From positions 1-26,541 of the forward strand of contig JBCCEV010000043.1 of assembly GCA_039030125.1 (NCBI GenBank): a stretch of DNA of 26,541 nucleotides, in the 5' to 3' direction. This document shows positions 9,229-15,434 of this stretch, one piece after another. Below the pieces are notes generated by a model, which saw nothing but the letters and a program-made list of their open reading frames with translations, did not search any database and was not told the origin of the DNA. How positions within the stretch are numbered: the stretch's first letter is position 1; every line of letters begins with the position of its first letter. The DNA is from JBCCEV01 sp039030125. Lineage in GTDB: Bacteria; Pseudomonadota; Gammaproteobacteria; Ga0077536. Position numbers and translations under genes: made by a program.

Positions 9229-9453
9229 CTAATGCGCGTCGCAGTAGGGCAACAAAGCCAAGTAGCGCGCGCGTTTAACGGCCGTGGCCAGTTGTCGCTG
9301 GTAGCGCGCCTTGGTGCCTGAGATCCGGCTCGGGACAATCTTGCCATTTTCGGTAATGTAGGCCTTGAGCGTATTGAGATCTTTGTAATCGATCTCTTCG
9401 ACCCCCTCGGCGGTGAATTTGCAGAAACGGCGGCGACGATGAAATTTAGCCAT
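9229..9453 (-). CDS. rpsR: 30S ribosomal protein S18
   Basis: S18 forms a heterodimer with S6 on the 30S platform. The 74-residue product is canonical: FHRRRRFCKFTAEGV, DYKDLNTLKAYITENGKIVPSRISGTKARYQRQL and the C-terminal KRARYLALLPY. The basic N-terminal half and length (E. coli 75) are normal. It starts 11 bases after the rpsF stop, with no priB between them, unlike E. coli. Confidence 0.98.
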   Translation of the reverse strand: MAKFHRRRRFCKFTAEGVEEIDYKDLNTLKAYITENGKIVPSRISGTKARYQRQLATAVKRARYLALLPYCDAH

Positions 9454-9464
9454 GCTGGTACTCC

Positions 9465-9995
9465 CTAAGACTCTGCTTCTGCGGGCTCAGCGGCCGGCTC
9501 TGCTTGGGTTTCAGTTTCAGTTTCAGTTTCAGTTTCAGTTTCCGTCTCAGTTTCGGTCGCGGATACCGGCGCTGCGGCCGCCGCTGGGGCATCACGTTCT
9601 TGGGCGCCGTCACCAGCGGGTTTTGCCTCGCCATCGTCGCGTCGTGCGCGGCCCTCTTCACGCTCGGCGGCTTCTTCTTTCGCCTGCGCGATCGGCGAAG
9701 GCTCGACATCGGGTTTATCGCGATTAATCACAAGATTACGGATCACCGCATCGTTGAAACGAAAGGCGCTCGTCAGTTCTTCAAGCGTGGCGGTGTCGCA
9801 CTCGATATTCATCAGCACGTAGTGCGCTTTATGAACCTTGTTAATCGGGTAGGCGAGCTGACGGCGGCCCCAGTCTTCGAGTCGGTGAATGACACCGTTG
9901 CCGGTTTCGATAAGGGCGCGATAGCGCTCGATCATCGCACCAACTTGTTCGCTCTGATCAGGGTGGACCAGAAACACAATTTCGTAGTGTCTCAA
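9465..9995 (-). CDS. rpsF: 30S ribosomal protein S6, TTG start, long Ala/Glu/Thr-rich tail
   Basis: S6 pairs with S18 on the small subunit. The protein reads MRHYEIVFLVHPDQSEQVGAMIERY from a TTG at 9995-9993, preceded by GAGGAG at a good distance. The longer in-frame ATG at 10040 would add 15 non-family residues and is rejected. Typical S6 segments follow: GVIHRLEDWGRRQLAYPINK, HYVLMNIECD and FRFNDAVIRNLVI. The product is 176 residues, about 40-50 longer than an average S6. The excess is an Ala/Pro/Glu tail containing eight consecutive Thr-Glu dipeptides encoded by a hexanucleotide repeat. In E. coli the S6 C-terminus is glutamylated by RimK; an acidic tail fits that theme, but no link is shown here. 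Confidence 0.97.
   Translation of the reverse strand: MRHYEIVFLVHPDQSEQVGAMIERYRALIETGNGVIHRLEDWGRRQLAYPINKVHKAHYVLMNIECDTATLEELTSAFRFNDAVIRNLVINRDKPDVEPSPIAQAKEEAAEREEGRARRDDGEAKPAGDGAQERDAPAAAAAPVSATETETETETETETETETQAEPAAEPAEAES
9509..9556. repeat. Hexanucleotide tandem repeat (TTTCAG)n inside rpsF
   Basis: Five perfect TTTCAG units (9509-9538) are followed by three degenerate units (TTTCCG, TCTCAG, TTTCGG) to 9556. On the coding (minus) strand each unit encodes Thr-Glu, giving eight Thr-Glu dipeptides in the S6 tail. Because the unit is six bases, copy-number changes would keep the reading frame. Confidence 0.95.
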
Positions 9996-10066
9996 CAGAG
10001 TCTCCTCACGGATAAAGCCCCGCATCAATGCACGGAGCAAGGAGTGGTTCGGATTGTGGGCCGCGT

Positions 10067-10095
10067 ATTGTAGGGGTTTAGCCTATGACACGCAA
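10067..10095 (-). promoter_or_regulatory. Sigma70-type promoter of the rpsF-rpsR-rplI-dnaB block
   Basis: Read on the minus strand, TTGCGT (10095-10090) is followed by a 17-bp spacer and TACAAT (10072-10067), close to the sigma70 consensus. Transcription would start near 10060, leaving a leader of about 65 bases before the rpsF TTG. The leader contains CTCCTT, which could pair with the GAGGAG ribosome site. S6:S18-binding leaders are known for this operon in other bacteria, so autoregulation is possible but not shown. Confidence 0.65.
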
Positions 10096-10150
10096 TTTCC
10101 CTCGTGATTTCTGAGGCTTAGCAAACAGCGACTGCGGCGAGCTTAGATTT

Positions 10151-10891
10151 TCAGCCTTGTTGGCGGCGGATCTCATACAAACCGACTGCCGCCGCTGTCG
10201 CCACGTTGAGGCTCGATAACGCACCCTGCATGGGGATCTTCGCAAGCAGGTCGCAGCGTTCTCGCGTTAGGCGCCGGAGCCCGCCCCCTTCGCCACCTAA
10301 AACCAATGCCGCGGGAAAGCTCAAATCGGTGGTACTTAGGTCCCCCTGCGCATCTTGACTCAGACCCACCGCCCAGAGTCCTTCATCCTTCAAACGAGCC
10401 AACGCTCTTGCCAGGTTAGCGACAATGACAAGCGGCACCGTGTCGATGGCGCCACTGGCCGCTTTCGCGGCCGCAGCGCTCAGTGGTGCGCTGTTGCGGC
10501 CCGTGACGACAACGGCGGTTGCTCCGACCCCATCGGCGATCCGCAAACACGCACCGAAATTTCGTGGGTCTTGGACCTGGTCGAGCACCAAAACCACCGC
10601 GGGTTTGCGTCCCTGGTGTACCAAGTTCGCCAGATCGGTTTCGCCATAGCTTTTAGGCAAGCGCCGCCGGGCCACGATCCCTTGATGATGTGGATCACCA
10701 TAGCGTCGATCTAGGAGATCGCGCTCGCATAACTGTACGGTCACGCCCGCCTGTCGCGCGGCCTGCAAGATCGATTGCTGGGCGCTGTTCCCGCTCCTGT
10801 GGGCGAAGATTTCTAACGCAGTTTGCGGCGCGCGCTCCAACATTAGCGTCACCGGATGAATGCCGCCGATGATCAAATCACGATCGGCCAC
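10151..10891 (-). CDS. rlmB: 23S rRNA 2'-O-ribose methyltransferase (G2251), SpoU family
   Basis: RlmB methylates G2251 in the peptidyl-transferase P loop of 23S rRNA using SAM. The 246-residue product has an N-terminal L30e-like substrate-binding domain (DLIIGGIHPVTLMLERAP) and a knotted SpoU catalytic domain with the three motifs LVLDQVQDPRNFGACLRIADGVGA, LVLGGEGGGLRRLTRERCD and IPMQGALSSLNVATAAAVGLYE. The start is GTG at 10891-10889, with GGAGG just upstream. The longer ATG at 11014 would add a basic, non-family extension lying inside the rnr 3' end. The gene overlaps the end of rnr by 14 bases, as expected for a coupled rnr-rlmB pair, which is also adjacent in E. coli. Confidence 0.96.
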   Translation of the reverse strand: MADRDLIIGGIHPVTLMLERAPQTALEIFAHRSGNSAQQSILQAARQAGVTVQLCERDLLDRRYGDPHHQGIVARRRLPKSYGETDLANLVHQGRKPAVVLVLDQVQDPRNFGACLRIADGVGATAVVVTGRNSAPLSAAAAKAASGAIDTVPLVIVANLARALARLKDEGLWAVGLSQDAQGDLSTTDLSFPAALVLGGEGGGLRRLTRERCDLLAKIPMQGALSSLNVATAAAVGLYEIRRQQG

Positions 10892-13112
10892 GGGTCCTCC
10901 GCGCCGGCTTCTTCCGGTTACCTTTAGGCTTATTCTGTTTACGGCTGTCCCGCCGCGCTGGCGACGCCGGTGCCGCCCCCCGACCGGCCAGTACCAGATC
11001 GATCTTGCGCTCATCCAAATGCACCGCCGCTATTTGTACTTTCACGGGCTCGCCAATCCGGAACTCGCGCCCCGAATTCTCACCCGTCAGCGTATGGCGG
11101 AGCGCATCGAAGTGATAGTAGTCCCGCGGTAACTCAGTGACGTGCACCAAGCCCTCGACCATCAGGTTCTCAAGCTCGACAAAAATTCCGAATTCCGCGA
11201 CGCCCGCGATCACGCCTTCAAAGCTCTCACCGACCTTGTCATTCATGAAATAACACTTGAGCCAGGCAATGACATCCCGAGTCGCGTCTTCCGCGCGGCG
11301 CTCGTGTCGCGAGCAAGTTTCGGCGGCTTCTGGAAGGGGCGTCATGCCAACGCCTTCGCTCCCGTCAAGCGCCGCATTGATCGCTCGATGTACCATGAGA
11401 TCGGGATAGCGTCTGATTGGCGAAGTGAAGTGTGTATAGGCCGGCAGCGCCAAACCGAAATGACCGGTGTTTTGCTCGCTATAGATCGCAAGCTTCATCG
11501 CTCGCAGCACAATCGTTTGTACTAAATGCCGGTCTTGCCGTTCGCGCGCGGCATTGAGAACGCCTGCCAAAACGCCGCTGTCGGGCTCGCTCGTTTGGCG
11601 AAACGAAAATCCAAGTTCTCGCAGAAACATCTGTAGATCCTTGATCTTCTCCTCATCTGGCAGATCGTGAACGCGAAACACGCCCCCGGCCTTTTTGTTG
11701 ATCAAAAATTTCGCGGCCGCGACGTTAGCGGCGATCATGCATTCCTCAATGAGCATGTGGGCGTCACCGCGGCTGCGCGAGCGCAGCGTACTGATTTTAC
11801 CGTCGGCATCAAAGACGAACTCTGCCTCGTCGCCCTCGATATCGAGCGCGCCGCGTTGTTCACGCTGCTCGCGAAGGGTCAAATATAGCGCGTAGAGATC
11901 GACCAGGTTCGCGGCAATCCGACGATCAAAAGCCTTTTCTAATTGATTGGGAAGGGCCTGTTGCACGACCTCGTAGGTGAGTCGAGAACGAGAACGGATC
12001 ACGGCACGAAAGAACTTGCTGCGCCTGATCTCCCCGCTTTGGTCGAACGTGATTTCACTCACCATCACTAAACGATCAACCTCGGGCCGCAGCGAGCAAA
12101 GATCATTTGACAAGCGCTCCGGCAACATCGGCACCACGCGATTCGGAAAATAAACCGAGGTACCGCGCCGGTAGGCTTCTTCATCGATCGGATCGCCGGG
12201 TTTCACGTAATGACTCACATCCGCGATCGCGACCAACAAGCGAAAGCCCTTCGCTGTTCGTTTCGCATAGACAGCGTCATCAAAATCCTTGGCATCCTCG
12301 CCATCTATGGTGACAAATGGCAGCTCCCGGAGATCGATTCGATTGGCTAGGGCACCATCCACGGTATCTGGAAAGCGCTTCGACGCCTCGATGACCGGCG
12401 CCGGCCAAGCCTTTGGAATACCGTAGGTACGCAGTGCAATTTCAACTTCCATCCCCGGATCGAAGCGCTTACCCAAAACCTCTTTAATGATCCCCTGAGC
12501 CTGAGTATGCGAGCCCGGATGAACAGTGATCTCGACCACGACAACGTCACCGCGCTGAACTTTCCTCTGCGCTGACTTTGTGATCAGTACATCTTGGCTG
12601 AGGCGCGAATCGTCCGGCACCACGAAACGCACGCCGCTTTCTTCGAAGTATCGCCCGACGATTTCCACATGAGCCCGCTCCACGATTTCGACCAAATTAC
12701 CAAACGGGCGATCGCGTCGATCAAGTCCTGCGACCCGCACCAAAACGCGGTCGTTATGCATCGCCGATTGCGCCTCGCGGCGCGAGAGATAGATGTCTTC
12801 GCCACCGCTATCAGGCCGCACGAACGCAAATCCGTCACGATGCCCGATGACACGCCCAGCAACCAGTTCCAGTTTTTCGGCGATCCCATAACGGCTGCCA
12901 CGAGTGCGCACCAATTGCCCGTCGCTTGCCATGGCGCGCAAGCGTCGCTTAAGACCGATGGTTGCGAGTTTGTCGGTGACCTCAAGCGCGGCGGCGATTT
13001 CTCGCCAATGGCAAGGCCCCGCGCTGTTACCGAGCATGTCCAGGATGGAATCCCGGGAGGGAACCTTATCCTCTGCCGTTGAGGTATCTTGCGCTTCTTT
13101 CACCGCGGGCAT
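10878..13112 (-). CDS. rnr: Ribonuclease R
   Basis: RNase R is a processive 3'-5' exoribonuclease that degrades structured RNA. The 744-residue product contains an N-terminal winged-helix domain (about 20-85), cold-shock domains (about 85-235), and the RNB catalytic domain with DGEDAKDFDDAVYAKR, which supplies the metal-binding Asp cluster. These are followed by ISHY-type and HFTSPIRRYPDLMVHRAIN motifs, an S1 domain (FEGVIAGVAEFGIFVELENLMVEGLVHV) and a Lys/Arg-rich tail (KQNKPKGNRKKPARRTRGRS). E. coli RNase R is 813 residues, so this one is somewhat short but has every domain. It is followed directly by rlmB and preceded, divergently, by the tRNA-Leu gene. Confidence 0.97.
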   Translation of the reverse strand: MPAVKEAQDTSTAEDKVPSRDSILDMLGNSAGPCHWREIAAALEVTDKLATIGLKRRLRAMASDGQLVRTRGSRYGIAEKLELVAGRVIGHRDGFAFVRPDSGGEDIYLSRREAQSAMHNDRVLVRVAGLDRRDRPFGNLVEIVERAHVEIVGRYFEESGVRFVVPDDSRLSQDVLITKSAQRKVQRGDVVVVEITVHPGSHTQAQGIIKEVLGKRFDPGMEVEIALRTYGIPKAWPAPVIEASKRFPDTVDGALANRIDLRELPFVTIDGEDAKDFDDAVYAKRTAKGFRLLVAIADVSHYVKPGDPIDEEAYRRGTSVYFPNRVVPMLPERLSNDLCSLRPEVDRLVMVSEITFDQSGEIRRSKFFRAVIRSRSRLTYEVVQQALPNQLEKAFDRRIAANLVDLYALYLTLREQREQRGALDIEGDEAEFVFDADGKISTLRSRSRGDAHMLIEECMIAANVAAAKFLINKKAGGVFRVHDLPDEEKIKDLQMFLRELGFSFRQTSEPDSGVLAGVLNAARERQDRHLVQTIVLRAMKLAIYSEQNTGHFGLALPAYTHFTSPIRRYPDLMVHRAINAALDGSEGVGMTPLPEAAETCSRHERRAEDATRDVIAWLKCYFMNDKVGESFEGVIAGVAEFGIFVELENLMVEGLVHVTELPRDYYHFDALRHTLTGENSGREFRIGEPVKVQIAAVHLDERKIDLVLAGRGAAPASPARRDSRKQNKPKGNRKKPARRTRGRS

Positions 13113-13152
13113 TGTCGCAGAGATCGTTGTGCCGGAGTGCGGTCCGCCTGGT

Positions 13153-13182
13153 TTGACGGCATTTAAGCCGTTCGGTTAGGCT
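13153..13182 (+). promoter_or_regulatory. Probable promoter of tRNA-Leu
   Basis: TTGACG (13153-13158) is followed after 18 bp by TAGGCT (13177-13182), then by a GC-rich discriminator before the tRNA 5' end at 13195. The -35 box is near consensus and the -10 box is weak, as often seen for stable-RNA promoters under stringent control. Confidence 0.5.
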
Positions 13183-13194
13183 TCGCCCTCCTCG

Positions 13195-13281
<87 letters not shown>

Positions 13282-13297
13282 GTGAATGCACGGATAA

Positions 13298-14716
13298 CTA
13301 GTTCGATCGCGTAATCGTCGCCTCGACAGGATGCGTTCTGGCGTGCTGGGTTTCTTGTTCGAACGCGTAGGCAAGTTGCAGCAGCTCAAAGTCTTTACCG
13401 CGGGGAGCAACAATCTGCATACCGATAGGCAACCCGTCGCGCGAAAATCCAATAGGGAGGGAAATAGCGGGGCATCCCGTGACAGTTATCGCCCAACATA
13501 TCCCCATCCAACCCAAATAGCTCGACATCTGGACGCCGTTAATTTCGCGGATCCACTCTGTCTCTATGGGGAAAGGCAGCACTTGGGTGCTGGGGCAGAC
13601 GAGAAAATCGTAGTCTTGAAAAAATTTCGCAGTATTCGCGATAAGCGTTGAGCGCAAGCTTTCTGCCCGTGTGAGATCACTGACTGTTAGCTGCAATCCT
13701 TGCTCGATATTCCAGACCACGGTGTCCTTTATTTTTTCTCGGTGTTGTTTTAACAATTCCTCAAACCGTGCGGCAAACATCCACCCACGCAAAGTCGTAA
13801 AGATTTCCTCGGCAGACGATAAGTCTGGACAATCCTCGCGGATGTCCATCCCCAAGGTTTCGAAAACCGGCAGCGCGTGTTCAAGGGTTTGGGAAATCTC
13901 GCGGTCGACTTCAAACAAATTCAAATTGGAGCTGAAGGCAATTTTTGTGTTGCGCCACCCACGCGCTAGCGGACGATTAAAAATTTCGCCCGGTTCGTTG
14001 AGCGAAATAGGTACCCGTGGATCCGGACCCGCCATGACCGATAACAATAACGCCACATCAGTGACCTCTCTGGCCATGGGACCAGATACCGCCAACTGTT
14101 CACTTGAGAATTGTTTCGGCCAGTTTGGCACCCGCCCGGGAGAAGGGCGGAAGCCTACGACGTTGCAAAAAGCGGCCGGGTTGCGCAGTGACCCACCCAA
14201 ATCGCTACCATCGGCAAAAGGAAGCATGCCGGTCGCGATCGCTACCGCCGCACCGCCGCTGCTACCGCCGCAGGTTTTTTGGGGGTCGTAAGGGTTTTTC
14301 GTTGATCCGAATATTTGATTAAACGTTTGAGACCCTGCGCCGAATTCCGGCGTATTAGTCTTACCGATAATGATCGCGCCCGCGGCGCGCAGCCGCGCTA
14401 CGAACAAGTCGTCTTCTGTCGGCACGAAGGATTCAAAAATTGGCGAACCAAATGTGGTGCGTAAACCTTCGGTCAGCGCAAGATCTTTGACCGCAATCGG
14501 CAAGCCGTACAAGGGTTTGCCTGCGGGATTAAACGCCCTATCCAACTCGGCGGCTTGCGACATCGCACTTTCGTCACAGCGGGTGACGATTGCATTGAGC
14601 ACCGGATTGGTCGAATCAATGCGCGTCAAAAAGCTCTCTATCAACTCCAATACGGAAATTTTTCGATCGCGAATCAGATCCCTGAGCTTAGTCGCGGATT
14701 CGTAATACAAAGGCAT
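13298..14716 (-). CDS. Amidase-signature family hydrolase
   Basis: A 472-residue amidase-signature enzyme with the full Ser-cisSer-Lys triad: Lys77 in IAVKDLAL, cis-Ser152 in CGGSSGGAAVA, and nucleophile Ser176 in DGSDLGGSLRNPAAF. Such enzymes hydrolyse amide bonds of many substrates (fatty amides, aryl amides, oligomers). It lacks any sign of being the GatA subunit of the Glu-tRNA amidotransferase: there are no gatB/gatC neighbours and the C-terminal half resembles stand-alone amidases. The ATG at 14716 gives MPLYYESATKLRDLIRDRK, a normal start. It converges on the tRNA and is transcribed away from the His-rich gene. The substrate cannot be predicted. Confidence 0.9.
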   Translation of the reverse strand: MPLYYESATKLRDLIRDRKISVLELIESFLTRIDSTNPVLNAIVTRCDESAMSQAAELDRAFNPAGKPLYGLPIAVKDLALTEGLRTTFGSPIFESFVPTEDDLFVARLRAAGAIIIGKTNTPEFGAGSQTFNQIFGSTKNPYDPQKTCGGSSGGAAVAIATGMLPFADGSDLGGSLRNPAAFCNVVGFRPSPGRVPNWPKQFSSEQLAVSGPMAREVTDVALLLSVMAGPDPRVPISLNEPGEIFNRPLARGWRNTKIAFSSNLNLFEVDREISQTLEHALPVFETLGMDIREDCPDLSSAEEIFTTLRGWMFAARFEELLKQHREKIKDTVVWNIEQGLQLTVSDLTRAESLRSTLIANTAKFFQDYDFLVCPSTQVLPFPIETEWIREINGVQMSSYLGWMGICWAITVTGCPAISLPIGFSRDGLPIGMQIVAPRGKDFELLQLAYAFEQETQHARTHPVEATITRSN

Positions 14717-14813
14717 GATTTAGTGTAGACGAATAGATGACAATAAAGGACTCCGACCCTATTAGTTGAATCAGCGTAAAATGCTAGGGCCCTTGAAATT
14801 AGGAAACATGCCG

Positions 14814-15050
14814 ATGATCCGACAACCCCTCGCTTTCGCGCTGCTTGTGGTTCTCACTCCAATGGCTTGCGCCCATCACGGTCAAATCGAAGCCGACGGG
14901 ACACATAGAATGGATACTGCTCAAAGCGAATCTGGCGCCGAGCAGGCTGACGCCGAGAAAGGTCACATTGCGCACGACCGCCAATCAGGCGCGCACGCGC
15001 AAGATCACGCCGAGGAATCGAAAATCGTCCCCGCCGAGGAGCAACCCTAG
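14814..15050 (+). CDS. Small His-rich exported protein of unknown function
   Basis: A short ORF of about 78 residues beginning MIRQPLAFALLVVLTPMACA, a plausible signal peptide. Cleavage could occur after the A-C-A or before Cys in a poor lipobox (T-P-M-A-C). The rest is hydrophilic and contains seven His plus many Asp/Glu/Gln (AHHGQ, GTHR, GHIAHDR, GAHAQDHAEE), suggestive of metal binding but matching no family I know. The ribosome site AGGA (14801-14804) fits ATG 14814 better than ATG 14808. The gene lies upstream of, and outside, the cobalamin riboswitch transcript. It may be a real lineage-specific gene or a marginal ORF. Confidence 0.5.
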   Translation: MIRQPLAFALLVVLTPMACAHHGQIEADGTHRMDTAQSESGAEQADAEKGHIAHDRQSGAHAQDHAEESKIVPAEEQP

Positions 15051-15084
15051 CCACCCTGGCACACCACTCAAACTGAGAAACATC

Positions 15085-15114
15085 TGGTCAACGGCGACTT
15101 TCGCCTGTTATTCT
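15085..15114 (+). promoter_or_regulatory. Possible promoter of the B12 operon
   Basis: TGGTCA (15085-15090) and TATTCT (15109-15114) are 18 bp apart and would start transcription near 15121, just before the first paired base of the riboswitch P1 stem. Both boxes match consensus at only four of six positions, so the position is the main support. Confidence 0.35.
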
Positions 15115-15121
15115 GTTGACT

Positions 15122-15287
15122 GTTCAGGTTACGGGAAGCACGGTGCGCTCGGTTTAGAGCAAAGCCGTCACTGCCCCCGCAACGGTAGGTAAGAGAAAGC
15201 CGCATGTAAGCCACTGCGCAAAAGCGTGGGAAGGCGCGGCCCCGATGCGACCGCATCATCTTGCAAGTCCGGAGACCGGCCTGATCG
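15122..15287 (+). ncRNA. Cobalamin (adenosyl-B12) riboswitch aptamer
   Basis: All hallmark segments of the cobalamin riboswitch class are present in order: GGTTACGGGAAGCACGGTGCG (15127 on), ACTGCCCCCGCAACGGTAGG (15170 on), GCCACTG (15210-15216) with GGGAAGGCG (15228-15236), and AAGTCCGGAGACCGGCCTG (15265-15283), the B12 box. TCAGG (15124-15128) can pair with CCTGA (15280-15284) as P1. It is upstream of and in the same direction as a BtuB-like receptor, the classic target, so high cobalamin should lower expression. The 3' strand of P1 overlaps an alternative helix (15281-15289 with 15332-15340), which may be part of the expression platform. Confidence 0.96.
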
Positions 15288-15310
15288 TATCGTTCAACCA
15301 ATGTCGCGGA

Positions 15311-15426
15311 GGGCGGCGTGAAACTGACACTTACGATCGGATCGTCTCGATCCAACTGCTCCTTGAGCATTGCTGTGTCTAATGCGCGTTGCCATCTGCA
15401 ACCGCCGGGCCCGCAATGCGCCGCCC
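15311..15426 (+). promoter_or_regulatory. Candidate translation-controlling helices downstream of the riboswitch
   Basis: GGGCGGCG (15311-15318), which includes part of the leader ribosome site and the first base of its GTG, is perfectly complementary to CGCCGCCC (15419-15426), immediately after the receptor ATG. A second element, GGATCG-TCT-CGATCC (15339-15353), is a perfect six-base-pair hairpin with no T-run after it, so it is not a typical terminator. Together they favour control at translation over termination. This is structure reading by eye. Confidence 0.4.
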
Positions 15427-15434
15427 TGCGCTAA
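15318..15434 (+). CDS. Putative leader ORF between riboswitch and receptor gene
   Basis: A 38-codon ORF starting GTG at 15318 with GGAGGG (15308-15313) at a good distance. This is the only strong ribosome binding site between the riboswitch and the receptor. The product (MKLTLTIGSSRSNCSLSIAV and on) has no recognisable family. Its TAA (15432-15434) falls just after the receptor ATG at 15416, which itself lacks a ribosome site, so the ORF could deliver ribosomes to the receptor by translational coupling. It could also be fortuitous. Coding potential alone does not prove it. Confidence 0.4.
   Translation: MKLTLTIGSSRSNCSLSIAVSNARCHLQPPGPQCAALR

Noticed and set aside
9509..9556. Short tandem repeat considered as a possible CRISPR or intergenic satellite
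   Set aside because: The units are six bases with no spacers and lie in frame inside rpsF.
9504..10073. 189-codon plus-strand ORF opposite rpsF with a Phe-Ser repeat
   Set aside because: It is the antisense of the Thr-Glu repeat and of the well supported S6 gene.
12594..13082. 162-codon plus-strand ORF opposite rnr
   Set aside because: It lies opposite the conserved N-terminal domains of RNase R and has no recognisable domain.
13671..14291. 206-codon plus-strand ORF
   Set aside because: It lies wholly opposite the amidase gene, whose catalytic motifs are intact; its composition is Ser/Pro/Arg-rich as expected for a shadow frame.
15339..15353. Hairpin GGATCG-TCT-CGATCC considered as a rho-independent terminator of the riboswitch
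   Set aside because: No run of T follows, so termination is unlikely; it is listed only as a possible part of translational control.
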